Assembly: GCA_964415885.1 (NCBI GenBank)
Contig: CAYQCE010000007.1
Location: forward strand, 28,558 to 92,557
DNA: 64,000 nucleotides
Direction: 5' to 3'
Origin: CAYQCE01 sp964415885
GTDB taxonomy: Bacteria > Zixibacteria > MSB-5A5 > JAABVY01 > JAHJOQ01
Shown here in pieces: positions 9,281 through 18,839 of the stretch (position 1 is the stretch's first letter; the number at the start of each line of letters is the position of its first letter). Below the pieces are notes generated by a model. It was not told the DNA's origin. It ran no database searches and saw nothing but the letters and a program-made list of their open reading frames with translations. The translations under genes were made by a program, and so were the position numbers.

Positions 9281-10291
9281 ATGATTAATTTAGGTGTTGT
9301 CGGTGTTGGCGGCTGGGGAAGGCATCTCCTGCGTAATTTCGCAAGTCTCAAAACATGCCGTGTCAAGACCGCGTGTGATTTGAGTGAGGATATCAGGAAG
9401 AACATCTCAGCAAATTATCCGGACATAAAGGTGGTATCAGACTTCGAGGAGATCGTCGGCGATCCCGATATAGACGCTGTCGTAATTGCCACGACTCCCG
9501 AGACACACTTCAAACTGTCAGTTATGGCTCTCAAGGCGGGGAAGGATGTTTTTGTCGAAAAACCTCTCGTGCTGAAGGTCGAGGAGGGCGAAGAGCTCGT
9601 CAAGCTCGCCGAGGGCAGAAGCAGGATTCTGATGGTCGGCCATATCATGGTCTACCATCCCGCGGTACTAAAGGTGAAGGAGCTTATCGACTCCGGCGAA
9701 CTCGGCGACATTTACTATCTCTATGCTGCCCGTCTCAATCTCGGTAAAGTGCGCGAAGTAGAGAACGCTATGTGGAGCTTTGCACCGCACGACATCTCGA
9801 TCGTGCTGTATCTGCTCAATAAGGAACCGGTAAAAGTGACGTCGGTTGCGCAGGCGTATCTCCAGAAGAATATCGGCGTGGAGGATGTGTCGTTTACGAC
9901 TCTGACATTTCCGGATGGCGAGATGGCGAATATCCATGTCTCGTGGCTTGATCCGAACAAGGTGAGGCGTTTGACCGTGGTCGGATCGAAGAAGATGGTC
10001 GTGCTCGACGACACCGAGGCATCGGAAAAGGTGCGGATCTATGACAAGGGTGTGGAACTGAACCACGACTACCAGACATATGGAGAATACCTGTCGCTCA
10101 GAACGGGCGATATCATAATACCGAAGATTGATTCGTCGGAGCCGCTGAAGAATGAGTGTCTGCATTTCCTCGAATGTGTGGAAAAGCGGAAACAGCCTCG
10201 CTCCGATGGTATGGAGGGGCTGAAAGTCCTGAGAATACTGGCCGCCGCCCAGAAGTCGATAGAGGAGGGTGGCGTGCCTCAGACCATTTGA
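9281..10291 (+). CDS. Gfo/Idh/MocA oxidoreductase, WbpB-like nucleotide-sugar 3-dehydrogenase
   Basis: A 336-residue cytoplasmic NAD-dependent oxidoreductase. The Rossmann motif is LGVVGVGGWGRH, and the EKP motif (VFVEKPLVL) carries the catalytic Lys. The His-containing block APHDISIVLYLL matches the WbpB/WlbA branch, which oxidises C3 of UDP-GlcNAc-uronate. The next two genes are an acyltransferase and a DegT aminotransferase, the same trio that makes 2,3-diacetamido uronic acids. The specific substrate is inferred from that context. Confidence 0.87.
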   Translation: MINLGVVGVGGWGRHLLRNFASLKTCRVKTACDLSEDIRKNISANYPDIKVVSDFEEIVGDPDIDAVVIATTPETHFKLSVMALKAGKDVFVEKPLVLKVEEGEELVKLAEGRSRILMVGHIMVYHPAVLKVKELIDSGELGDIYYLYAARLNLGKVREVENAMWSFAPHDISIVLYLLNKEPVKVTSVAQAYLQKNIGVEDVSFTTLTFPDGEMANIHVSWLDPNKVRRLTVVGSKKMVVLDDTEASEKVRIYDKGVELNHDYQTYGEYLSLRTGDIIIPKIDSSEPLKNECLHFLECVEKRKQPRSDGMEGLKVLRILAAAQKSIEEGGVPQTI

Positions 10292-10304
10292 GGAGTTAGA
10301 TTGT

Positions 10305-11048
10305 ATGGTCAAATACATCTCGCCTAAAGCCAGTGTCGGGAAAGGCACGCTTATCGGCAGATTCTGCGTCGTTGATGACGATGCCTCGATCGGCGAGAAT
10401 TGTGTAATCGGGAACAACGTGATAATACATCCCGGTACACAGATCGGGTCGAATGTCCGAATCGACGACGGCACAGTTATCGGCAAACAGCCGATGCGAG
10501 CAGCGAATTCTGCCGTCACAAAAGAACAGCAGCTTGAGCCGGCAAAAGTCTCCGACAACTGCATCATCGGCACGAACGTGGTGATCTACGCCGGTTCGGA
10601 GATCGGGGAGAAGGTCCTCGTTGCCGATCTCTCGACCATTAGAGAGAACGTCGAGATCGGTGATTTCACGATTGTCGGACGGTGCGTAGCTGTCGAGAAT
10701 TACTGCAAGATCGGCTCGTACTGCAAGCTTGAGACAAATGTGTATATCACTGCATATTCAGAGCTCGAAGATAGAGTGTTCGTTGCGCCCTGCGTGGCAA
10801 CCTCTAATGACAATTTCGTGGGCAGAACCAGGGAGAGGTTCAAACACTTCAAGGGTGTCACTGTCAAGAAGGGTGGCCGGATTGGTGTGAATGCCACAAT
10901 CCTGCCCGGCAAGGTGATCGGTGAGGATACACTCGTGGCTGCGGGAGCGTTGGTCACTCATGACACGACACCGCGCAAGATCGTTGCGGGTGTTCCGGCG
11001 AAAGAGCTTCGGGACGTGCCCGAAGAACAGCTTCTGGAGAATCAATAG
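10305..11048 (+). CDS. hexapeptide-repeat acyltransferase, WbpD-like
   Basis: A 247-residue left-handed beta-helix protein with many I-G-x-x-x-x-I hexads (IGENCVIGNNVIIHPGTQIG and onward) and a C-terminal VVAGVPAKELR-type cap. ATG 10305 follows AGGAG at 10291-10295. An upstream in-frame start at 10269 would overlap the previous gene and lacks homology. It is longer than typical WbpD (about 190 residues) through an N-terminal extension of the helix. The likely role is N-acetylation of the 3-amino sugar made by the neighbouring dehydrogenase and aminotransferase. O-acetylation is an alternative. Confidence 0.87.
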   Translation: MVKYISPKASVGKGTLIGRFCVVDDDASIGENCVIGNNVIIHPGTQIGSNVRIDDGTVIGKQPMRAANSAVTKEQQLEPAKVSDNCIIGTNVVIYAGSEIGEKVLVADLSTIRENVEIGDFTIVGRCVAVENYCKIGSYCKLETNVYITAYSELEDRVFVAPCVATSNDNFVGRTRERFKHFKGVTVKKGGRIGVNATILPGKVIGEDTLVAAGALVTHDTTPRKIVAGVPAKELRDVPEEQLLENQ

Positions 11049-11061
11049 GAAAGGACGGGTC

Positions 11062-12162
11062 ATGCAAGTACCTCTGCTTGATCTAAATCGCCAATACAAG
11101 AGTATCAAGACCGAGATCGATGAAGCCGTGATGAAAGTACTCAATCACTGCCGGTTTATCGGCGGTCCGGAGATAAAGGAATTCGAGGATGCTGTCGCAG
11201 AGTTCTGTGGCGTCAAGCACGGGATCGGTGTAAACTCCGGAACGGACGCGCTGCTGATCGCGCTCCGTACCGTCGGCGTGGGGCGCGGGGATGAGGTCAT
11301 TACGACGACATTCTCTTTCTTTGCAACAGCCGGTGTGATTTCTCGTCTCGGAGGGACGCCGGTGTTTGTCGACGTCGAGCCTAAGACCTATAACATCGAT
11401 GTCTCAAAGATCGAAGAGAAAATCACGCCGAAGACGAAAGTGATATTGCCCGTTCATCTGTTCGGTCAGTGCGCAGATATGGATGCGATTCTCGAAATCT
11501 GCCGTAAACATAACCTGATTTGCATAGAGGACGCCGCCCAGGCTGTTTCCGCCGAGTATAAGGGAAAGCGAGCCGGATCTATGGGAGACTACGGGTGCTT
11601 TTCTTTCTTCCCGAGTAAGAACCTCGGTGCAGCCGGTGACGCCGGGATGGCGGTGACGGACCGGGATGACGAAGGTTTCGCGCGGACTCTGCGCGTTCAC
11701 GGGTCGAAGCCCAAGTACTATCACTCGCACATAGGATACAACAGTCGCCTGGATACTCTTCAGGCGGCAATCCTGAATGTCAAGCTCAAGTATTTGCCTG
11801 AGTGGTCGAAGAGCCGGGCCGAGCACGCTAAAATCTATGACAGCGCTTTTGCAAATGTTGACGCGGTGACGACTCCATTTGTCGATCCGAACAACTATCA
11901 CATCTATCACCAGTACACGATCGCGGTGCCGAAGCGAGATGCTCTGCGTGATCATCTGAAGGAGAAAGGCATCGGCTGTGAGACGTACTATCCGGTACCG
12001 TTGCACGCTCAGAAGTGCTACGAGGAACTCGGTTACAATCCGGGCGATCTTTCCGTTGCTGAAAGCGCAGCCGAAGAGGTGATCTCACTGCCTATCTTCC
12101 CGGAGTTGACGGAAGATGAACAGCAGTATGTTATCGATACAGTCAAGGCATTCTATGGATAG
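11062..12162 (+). CDS. DegT/DnrJ/EryC1/StrS aminotransferase, WbpE-like
   Basis: A 366-residue PLP-dependent sugar aminotransferase. The internal aldimine Lys is in FFPSKNLGAAGDAG, the PLP-binding Asp/Ala in IEDAAQAVSAEYKG, and the N-terminal motif is VPLLDLNRQY. I chose ATG 11062, which follows GGAAAGGA; longer starts overlap the acyltransferase. Together with the WbpB- and WbpD-like genes it would turn a 3-keto nucleotide sugar into a 3-amino then 3-acetamido sugar. Confidence 0.92.
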   Translation: MQVPLLDLNRQYKSIKTEIDEAVMKVLNHCRFIGGPEIKEFEDAVAEFCGVKHGIGVNSGTDALLIALRTVGVGRGDEVITTTFSFFATAGVISRLGGTPVFVDVEPKTYNIDVSKIEEKITPKTKVILPVHLFGQCADMDAILEICRKHNLICIEDAAQAVSAEYKGKRAGSMGDYGCFSFFPSKNLGAAGDAGMAVTDRDDEGFARTLRVHGSKPKYYHSHIGYNSRLDTLQAAILNVKLKYLPEWSKSRAEHAKIYDSAFANVDAVTTPFVDPNNYHIYHQYTIAVPKRDALRDHLKEKGIGCETYYPVPLHAQKCYEELGYNPGDLSVAESAAEEVISLPIFPELTEDEQQYVIDTVKAFYG

Positions 12163-12197
12163 GATGTGTAACCGCGAGATAGAGTAAATCAGCTTTG

Positions 12198-12224
12198 CGC
12201 GGCGAGTCATGCAGATTCGCCGCG
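12198..12224 (+). terminator. intergenic hairpin, possible attenuator or weak terminator
   Basis: A perfect 8-bp stem CGCGGCGA/TCGCCGCG with an 11-base loop, followed by TCTCTGTTT. It lies in the 107-base gap between the aminotransferase and flippase genes. The T tract is poor, so an mRNA-processing or partial-termination role is as likely as full termination. Confidence 0.45.
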
Positions 12225-12269
12225 TCTCTGTTTGAAGGATATCCCTGTTCGGGTGGAGACCTCGTTCCA

Positions 12270-13580
12270 ATGTTTGCGAGAGACACGATCAACACTTTCA
12301 TCATCAAGCTCTGCTCGTATGTCCTCATTTTCATTGCAACGATCCTCATTTCCAACATGGGACAGCGGATCAAGGGTGAAGTGGCAATCCTCTTTCTCGT
12401 GGCTGATTTGATACGGATGATCACTTACATGGGAATAGAGGTCGCCATCGTGTACTTCCTGCGAAAGGGCATTTTCGATTATGACACCATATCGCGAAAT
12501 CTGAATGCGGCCCTGCCAGTATTTCATATTGTCTGGACGGTGATCCTCTTGCCGATGACGTACTGGCTTCATTCGATCGGTGCATTCGGAGAGATACGAT
12601 TTGTGTTCATTGCCGCCTGTTTCGTGATCGCACCGCTTATCGGTCTTTACAATCTGCAGCTCGCGATATTCAACGGCTCCGGCGAGATTCGCCGTGGCAA
12701 TCGAGTCTCGCTCGTTATGGTTGCAGCTTACCTCGCGTTTCTGACACTGGTGATCCTGATCGGGTACGGTGAGACGTGGGGAGTAATTGCAGCCTACTGC
12801 TGCGCACTGCTGGCCGCGTTTGCCCTCGGTGTAGCGATGAATTGGAATCGAGGAAACAGGCCGCGCGGATTCGAGTTTCGTGCGGATGTAATCGGAAGCC
12901 TCGCAGGCTGGGGGCTCAAGAGCCAGGTCGGTGCGCTTCTCAGGCGGGCTTCGAATCGGGTGGGGCTCCTCCTGACTAACCTGTTCGTCTCCCTCTTTGC
13001 TGCAGGGGTCTACTCTGTCGCGATCAACTGGTCTGAGCTTCTGACCTTTGTACCGCTGACACTCTACTACGTTCTTTTCCCGCACGCTTCGGGACGCGAG
13101 CGCAGCCAGTCGATCGACCTTATTAACAGAGTGTCGAGGCTCTCGATTGCGGTAATGGTCTTTGCCGTCATCGGGGTAGGCATCGGTTTTCCATTGGCGG
13201 AGAGATTCATCTACAGCCCCGACTACTCCGATGCCGTATTGCCGTTGTTCATACTGCTCCCGGGAGCGGCGGCTGTCGGAATTTTCAACATCCTGATGGG
13301 TGGCACGGACGCACTCGGGCGGCCCATATTCGGAACATACGCATCCATTGTAAGTTTGATTTCAACGGTGATTTTGAATATCATACTAATTCCCCGGTAC
13401 GGTATAATCGGGGCTGCGATATCGACCTCGCTAACGGGTATAGTTATGCTTGCCGTAATAGCAGTGTCATATCACCGGTTGAGCGAGTCAAAATGGAGCA
13501 CGATCCTGGTTCCGAGGAGCGAGGATTTCACGCACGCTTTGGAGTCACTGAAACGAGTGCTCGGCAGAGACAGGAGTTAG
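12270..13580 (+). CDS. Wzx-type polysaccharide flippase
   Basis: A 436-residue polytopic membrane protein of the MOP/PST family with about 12 hydrophobic segments along its length. It starts MFARDTINTFIIKLCSYV and has the typical late basic/aromatic stretch. The start at ATG 12270 follows GTGGAG at 12253-12258; a longer reading from 12195 runs through the intergenic hairpin. It would flip lipid-linked oligosaccharide across the inner membrane, between sugar-synthesis genes and an export protein. No Wzy polymerase was recognised in the window. Confidence 0.87.
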   Translation: MFARDTINTFIIKLCSYVLIFIATILISNMGQRIKGEVAILFLVADLIRMITYMGIEVAIVYFLRKGIFDYDTISRNLNAALPVFHIVWTVILLPMTYWLHSIGAFGEIRFVFIAACFVIAPLIGLYNLQLAIFNGSGEIRRGNRVSLVMVAAYLAFLTLVILIGYGETWGVIAAYCCALLAAFALGVAMNWNRGNRPRGFEFRADVIGSLAGWGLKSQVGALLRRASNRVGLLLTNLFVSLFAAGVYSVAINWSELLTFVPLTLYYVLFPHASGRERSQSIDLINRVSRLSIAVMVFAVIGVGIGFPLAERFIYSPDYSDAVLPLFILLPGAAAVGIFNILMGGTDALGRPIFGTYASIVSLISTVILNIILIPRYGIIGAAISTSLTGIVMLAVIAVSYHRLSESKWSTILVPRSEDFTHALESLKRVLGRDRS

Positions 13581-13589
13581 AGCGAAGCT

Positions 13590-14675
13590 ATGAGAGTTGC
13601 AATACTCGCACCGGCAATAAGCAAGCATACGAAACGCTGGTGTTCGCAATTGGCGAATTCAGACATCGATGTTCACGTTATAACGGCGCATCCTGAGGAT
13701 CGCCCGCGTGTGCCATCCGCCGCAGCGTCTCTCGCCGCGCGAATCGGCTTTGTCACCAATGCGGGTCGAGTACGGCGCGAAATCAAAGAGATCAAGCCGC
13801 AGATCGTCCATGCCTTCTATGCGAGCGGCTACGGATGGTGGGGGGCGCGATCCGGATTTCATCCGCTGATTGTGTCGGTTTGGGGTTCCGAGGTTACGAT
13901 ATCCGCTCGTAGATCCATGATCTCCCGCAAGATGACGGGCTACAATCTCGACAAGGCGGATGTGATCTGTGCCACGAGCAATTATCTCAAGAGTCGTATT
14001 GTTGAACTCTATCCACATGTTGAGAACAAGATTGAGGTTATACCCTTTGGCATTGACACACAGAAGTTCTGGAGCGCATCCAAACCGAATACGACGGAGG
14101 CAAAATTTGTTGTCGGCACTGCGCGACGATTGGAGCGTGTGTATGGTTTGGATATACTGATTAAGGCATTTGCCCGGGTCAAGGCACGGATACCTGATTC
14201 TCTGCTTAAGATTGCGGGTGCCGGTACGCAACATGAAAGTCTCGAGCGTTTGGCTGCATCACTCGACATCGCGGATTCTGTCGACTTCGTCGGATACGTG
14301 GAGCAGGATGACATGCCGGACTTTCTTACATCGCTCGATGTATTCGCGATGCCGTCCCGAGAGGAGGCATTCGGCGTCGCGTCACTGGAGGCTATGGCAT
14401 GCCGCGTTCCGGTCATTGCGTCAAAGATAGGTGGAAACCGTGAGATTTTGCGCGACGGGATGTTCGGAGTTATGTTCGAGTCCGAGGATGCAGATGGGCT
14501 TGCGGATGGCTTGATTTCGCTTGCCGAGAACGATTCTCTCCGGAAACAGCTCGGCAGTGCCGCTCGAAAGAGAGTGGTGGAGAACTACGACATTATGGCG
14601 ACAACGAGCATGATGATTGATGTGTATGAGAGGATAGTCGAGGAACAGGGTGTTGCATTTCCACCCGGGCTTTGA
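13590..14675 (+). CDS. GT4-family glycosyltransferase
   Basis: A 361-residue GT-B glycosyltransferase. The C-terminal domain carries the donor-phosphate motif GTARRLERVYGLDILIKAF and the EX7E motif in REEAFGVASLEAM. N-terminally, MRVAILAPAISKHTKRWC is typical of GT4 enzymes acting on lipid-linked acceptors. It starts 9 bases after the flippase stop, with CAGGAG upstream. Donor and acceptor cannot be read from sequence. By context it adds a sugar to the surface polysaccharide repeat unit. Confidence 0.9.
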   Translation: MRVAILAPAISKHTKRWCSQLANSDIDVHVITAHPEDRPRVPSAAASLAARIGFVTNAGRVRREIKEIKPQIVHAFYASGYGWWGARSGFHPLIVSVWGSEVTISARRSMISRKMTGYNLDKADVICATSNYLKSRIVELYPHVENKIEVIPFGIDTQKFWSASKPNTTEAKFVVGTARRLERVYGLDILIKAFARVKARIPDSLLKIAGAGTQHESLERLAASLDIADSVDFVGYVEQDDMPDFLTSLDVFAMPSREEAFGVASLEAMACRVPVIASKIGGNREILRDGMFGVMFESEDADGLADGLISLAENDSLRKQLGSAARKRVVENYDIMATTSMMIDVYERIVEEQGVAFPPGL

Positions 14676-14726
14676 TCTTGCCGCTAATCATCAACAGCGA
14701 TATATTCGACTCACTGAGGCAGTAAA

Positions 14727-15890
14727 ATGACAGATACCCCGATTCCATTCTACAGAACTCCGATCTCACGAAAGCAGATTGCCGCCGTAGTGAGGACTCT
14801 CAAGAGCGGCTGGCTCACAACCGGTGCGGTCTGCCATGAACTCGAACGTCGCCTCGCAGAGTATCTTGGGGTCAAGCATGCAGTCGGTGTGAACTCATGC
14901 ACGGCGGGTCTTCACCTTGCGTTACTTGCGACTGGAACAGGGGAAGGGGATGAGGTCATCACGACTCCGTTTACTTTCATAGCCTCGGTCGAGACGATCG
15001 TGCATGCAGGCGCGACACCGGTATTTGCGGACATCGACTTCAATACATTCAACATCGATCCGGGAGAGATCGAGAAGAAGATCACAAAGAAGACCAGGGC
15101 GATCATGCCTGTTCATGTTGCCGGATTACCATGCGAGATGGACTCTATCCGTGAACTTGCCAATAAGCACAATCTGGTGATAATTCACGACGCGGCTCAT
15201 GCCATAGGATCGGAGTACAAGGGCACGAAGATAGGCGCGATTCCCGACATCAGCTCTTTCAGCTTCTACGCCACGAAGAACATCACGACCGGGGAAGGCG
15301 GATTGATAACCACGGATCGTGACGAATGGGCGGATGAACTGCGCGTACTTCGGTTGCACGGTATGGACAAGCACGCGTGGAAGCGGTATCAGAATTCCGG
15401 CAGTTGGTATTACGAGGTCAAACGCCTCGGCTACAAATACAATCTGGCGGATTTGAACGCAAGCATCGGTCTCGCGCAACTCGATGTTTTCGACAAACTG
15501 CAGGATGCACGGCGCAGAGCCGCGCAATGGTATGATACCGCACTTTCGCGAATTGACGAGGTTTTGCTGCCGCCAAGACATGAGCACTCGATACATGCGT
15601 GGCATCTATACATGATACGTCTTCGCAACGAATCTCTCTCGATTTCACGCAACGAGATAATAGAGCAACTGCGCGACGCAGGTGTCGGGACGAGCGTTCA
15701 CTTTATCCCCGCATTCAAACATCCGTATTACAGGGACAACTTCGATCTCGACGAAAGCGAGTACCCTGAGGCAAATCGCCTCTACGAGTGCATATTGACG
15801 CTCCCGTTCTTCCCGGGAATCAAGAAGTGGGAGACGACGGAAGTCGTTGAGCGTCTGGGGAAGATAATCTCGAAGCACAAAAGAAAATGA
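14727..15890 (+). CDS. DegT-family aminotransferase, PglE/WecE-like
   Basis: A 387-residue PLP aminotransferase with catalytic Lys in SFYATKNITTGEGG and the motif IIHDAAHAIGSEY. It is distinct from the WbpE-like copy at 11062. Its closest resemblance is to enzymes that aminate UDP-4-keto-6-deoxy sugars (PglE, PseC or ArnB type). It overlaps the sugar-phosphate transferase gene by ATGA at 15887-15890, and a PglF-like dehydratase follows. That fits a UDP-4-amino-6-deoxy sugar being loaded onto the carrier lipid. Confidence 0.9.
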   Translation: MTDTPIPFYRTPISRKQIAAVVRTLKSGWLTTGAVCHELERRLAEYLGVKHAVGVNSCTAGLHLALLATGTGEGDEVITTPFTFIASVETIVHAGATPVFADIDFNTFNIDPGEIEKKITKKTRAIMPVHVAGLPCEMDSIRELANKHNLVIIHDAAHAIGSEYKGTKIGAIPDISSFSFYATKNITTGEGGLITTDRDEWADELRVLRLHGMDKHAWKRYQNSGSWYYEVKRLGYKYNLADLNASIGLAQLDVFDKLQDARRRAAQWYDTALSRIDEVLLPPRHEHSIHAWHLYMIRLRNESLSISRNEIIEQLRDAGVGTSVHFIPAFKHPYYRDNFDLDESEYPEANRLYECILTLPFFPGIKKWETTEVVERLGKIISKHKRK

Positions 15891-16474
15891 GACGCCTCTT
15901 CGACATAATCTTTTCGCTCGCCATTTTGGTCCTGACTTCTCCACTTCTGCTCGTTATCGCAATAGCCGTTAAGATATCCTCAAAAGGCCCGGTGTTCTTT
16001 GTGCAGACGCGCATCGGCAAGAACAGGGTCCCGTTTGCAATATGCAAATTCCGTTCCATGCGAGTCAGTAAAAAGGACGATCTCAAGCTCACGACCGCAT
16101 GTGATGAGCGCATTACGGGTGTCGGAAGGGTAATAAGAGCGCTCAAACTGGACGAACTTCCGCAGTTCCTGAATGTACTCAAGGGTGATATGGCTGTCGT
16201 CGGGTATCGGCCCGAGGTGCCGAGATATGTCGAGAGGTATGAGCCGTGGATGTACGAGCTCTTCGAATATAAGCCGGGACTGACCGATCCGGCATCTATC
16301 GAGTACCGTAATGAGCCGGATATCCTCGCGAAAGCCGAGGATCCGGAGAAGCGGTATGTCGAGGATATCATGCCTGAGAAGTTGCAGCTCAGCCTCGACT
16401 ATCTGCGAAATCGCACTATGATTAGCGATCTTGGGGTCATACTCCGGACAGCCCGGCTCGTTATCGGTGGGTAG
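15887..16474 (+). CDS. initiating sugar-phosphate transferase, PglC/WcaJ family
   Basis: A 195-residue monotopic phosphoglycosyl transferase, the minimal PglC-size form. It has one N-terminal re-entrant hydrophobic helix (about 5-28) after MRRLFD, the motif KFRSMR, and the catalytic Asp-Glu dyad in ALKLDELPQFLNVLKGDM. It transfers a sugar phosphate from a UDP-sugar to polyprenyl phosphate in the inner membrane and so starts repeat-unit assembly. It is translationally coupled to the aminotransferase and followed by the membrane dehydratase. Confidence 0.93.
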   Translation: MRRLFDIIFSLAILVLTSPLLLVIAIAVKISSKGPVFFVQTRIGKNRVPFAICKFRSMRVSKKDDLKLTTACDERITGVGRVIRALKLDELPQFLNVLKGDMAVVGYRPEVPRYVERYEPWMYELFEYKPGLTDPASIEYRNEPDILAKAEDPEKRYVEDIMPEKLQLSLDYLRNRTMISDLGVILRTARLVIGG

Positions 16475-16519
16475 GGTTATGATGTTGCGTTGTGTAAACA
16501 ACTGGTTTATCTTCTGAGC

Positions 16520-18820
16520 ATGTTTGGCAAATCGGACAACAGGTTTCCCGGATGGGTGATTCTTCTGGCGCTGGATTTCCTGGTGCTGCAGGTCTCGTTT
16601 TTTCTGGTCTACTGGCTCCGCTACGGTGCGGATATTTTACCGAATGAGATCGTGGACGTTTCACCGGATCTCACGTCGTATATCGTGCCGGATTTGATCG
16701 TCACCGCCTGCTGGCTGGTGATCTTCGGGGTGTTCCGTTTTTACAGACGAGGTCCGATCAAATGGCTGTTTGAGGAAGTCACGCGAGTGATTTCCGCCAC
16801 CAGTCTCGGAATGCTTGCGCTCGTTGCGCTCCTCGTCGATTTCACCGATCCTCTCGCGGAGTTCAAATACTCGCTGTTCATCTACTGGGGCGTAATACTA
16901 ACCGGACTGATTCTGAACAGGATGTACTATTTCCGCTATATCCAGTCCGGCAGCAAACTATCGGAGAGCGAGTATAACAGGATGATCACGACCCAGAAGC
17001 GCGTCTTCCTGATCTTCCTCGATCTCGCGGCGATAGTGGCTGCGTATGTAGGCGCTTTCCTGCTCCGCTTCGGGGGCAGCATACCGCGCACTGAGATGAG
17101 TCTGATGACCAACACCGTGTTCGTTGTGATGATCGTGCGCTTCGCGATGTTCGCCTATTTCAAAGTTTACACAGGGCTCTATCGTTATGCATCGATCAAT
17201 GATCTGCTACAGATTATAAAGGCTGTCACGGCCGGTTCGGTGGTCCTGCTGATACCTGTATACTTTTTCAATATTCCCCTGTTTCCGAGATCCATCTTCA
17301 TTTTAGAGTGGCTTCTGCTCGTTTTCTTTGCGGGTGCGCTCAGATTCGGCCTGCGCGCCGCTCGAGAGGTCGTGCCCGGCATTTTGAGACCCGGCAGGCG
17401 ACTTCTGATTGTCGGAGCCGGTGATGCGGGTGAGATGATAGCTCGTGAAATCAAGAGCTCCCCGGAGCTGCCGTACCAGCCAGTCGGATTCGTCGATGAT
17501 GACTCGACGAAGAAGGGCATGCGTATCCATGGCATCCCGGTTCTCGGGGATACGAATGACATCCAGCGACTGGTGGAGAAGAACCGAATATCACAGATCA
17601 TAATAGCTATTCCATCGGCTTCGAGTCAGGACATGCGCGCGATTGTGCAGAAGTGTCGAAATGCGAAAGTCGATTTCAAGACGATACCGCCCTTGAAGGA
17701 TATTCTTGACGGCAAGGTATCTCTTAAACAGGTCCGCGATATCGAGGTTGATGACCTTCTCGGACGCGAACAAGTTACGCTCGATGAGGGTGTGATCCGG
17801 AACTTCATTACCGGTCGACGCGTACTCGTGACCGGTGCAGCCGGATCGATAGGGTCCGAAATCTGCCGACAGACATGTCGTTTCAATCCCGAGGCGCTCC
17901 TGATGCTCGATCGCGCGGAGAACAACCTGTACCGTCTCGAGATTGAACTGAATTCGAACTTTCTACCGGGCAGTCGTTCGATCGTCATAGCGGATATCAA
18001 CGACGATGCGAAGATCGATCATGTTTTCAGCGAATTCCGGCCCGATGTCGTGTTTCACGCTGCAGCCTACAAGCAGGTGCCGATGATGGAGTTTTTCCCT
18101 GAGGAGGCGATCAAGAACAACGTGGTCGGAACACGAAAGGTTGCCGAGGCTGCGAGGCGTCACAACACCTCGGCTTTTGTAATGATCTCAACCGACAAAG
18201 CGGTAAGGCCGACATCAGTGATGGGCGCATCCAAGCGGATTGCAGAGATGCTGATCTCGGAGATATCGAAGGGGAGCACGACAAAATTCGTGACCGTGAG
18301 ATTTGGAAATGTCCTCGGATCGGACGGCTCGGTCGTGGAGCTGTTCACTCGCCAAATTGAACGCGGCGGACCGGTTACGGTGACCGACCCGAGAGTCACG
18401 AGATATTTCATGACGATACGCGAGGCCACACTGCTCGTAATGATGGCCGGATCAATCGGTACGAACGGGCAGTTGATGGTTCTCAAGATGGGTGAGCAGG
18501 TTAATATCGTCGACCTCGCGAAGGATATGATCACGCTCGCCGGGCTCACGCCGAATGAGGACATCATGATTGAATTCGTGGGACTGCGACCCGGAGAAAA
18601 ACTTTTCGAGGAGCTCTTTATCGAAGAGGAAGGAATGCTGCTGTCGGCGCATCCGAAGATCACTATCGCGAGAACGGTTGAGTCTGAGAGCGCTAATCTC
18701 TTCGCGGATATCGAGCATCTCCAGGGGCTCGCGAGCCAGATTCGGCGCATTGAAATAGTCGATAAGATCAAAGAGCTCGTACCTTCATACACCCCAACCG
18801 GACAGATTCTCAAAAGCTGA
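16520..18820 (+). CDS. membrane NDP-sugar 4,6-dehydratase, PglF/WbpM/CapD family, with extra membrane domain
   Basis: A 766-residue protein. The C-terminal half is an SDR dehydratase (VTGAAGSIGSEICRQ near 437; STDKAVRPTSVMGASKR near 557). Met replaces the usual catalytic Tyr in the M-x-x-x-K motif, as in WbpM/PglF enzymes that convert UDP-GlcNAc to the 4-keto-6-deoxy sugar. An N-terminal CoA-binding-like Rossmann domain (LLIVGAGDAGEM) precedes it. Two separate four-helix membrane units come first (about 10-130 and 155-265), where relatives have one. ATG 16520 is preferred; TTG 16490 is an alternative, and neither has a clear ribosome-binding site. Confidence 0.9.
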   Translation: MFGKSDNRFPGWVILLALDFLVLQVSFFLVYWLRYGADILPNEIVDVSPDLTSYIVPDLIVTACWLVIFGVFRFYRRGPIKWLFEEVTRVISATSLGMLALVALLVDFTDPLAEFKYSLFIYWGVILTGLILNRMYYFRYIQSGSKLSESEYNRMITTQKRVFLIFLDLAAIVAAYVGAFLLRFGGSIPRTEMSLMTNTVFVVMIVRFAMFAYFKVYTGLYRYASINDLLQIIKAVTAGSVVLLIPVYFFNIPLFPRSIFILEWLLLVFFAGALRFGLRAAREVVPGILRPGRRLLIVGAGDAGEMIAREIKSSPELPYQPVGFVDDDSTKKGMRIHGIPVLGDTNDIQRLVEKNRISQIIIAIPSASSQDMRAIVQKCRNAKVDFKTIPPLKDILDGKVSLKQVRDIEVDDLLGREQVTLDEGVIRNFITGRRVLVTGAAGSIGSEICRQTCRFNPEALLMLDRAENNLYRLEIELNSNFLPGSRSIVIADINDDAKIDHVFSEFRPDVVFHAAAYKQVPMMEFFPEEAIKNNVVGTRKVAEAARRHNTSAFVMISTDKAVRPTSVMGASKRIAEMLISEISKGSTTKFVTVRFGNVLGSDGSVVELFTRQIERGGPVTVTDPRVTRYFMTIREATLLVMMAGSIGTNGQLMVLKMGEQVNIVDLAKDMITLAGLTPNEDIMIEFVGLRPGEKLFEELFIEEEGMLLSAHPKITIARTVESESANLFADIEHLQGLASQIRRIEIVDKIKELVPSYTPTGQILKS

Positions 18821-18839
18821 AATGGACTGAGGAGTTGAT

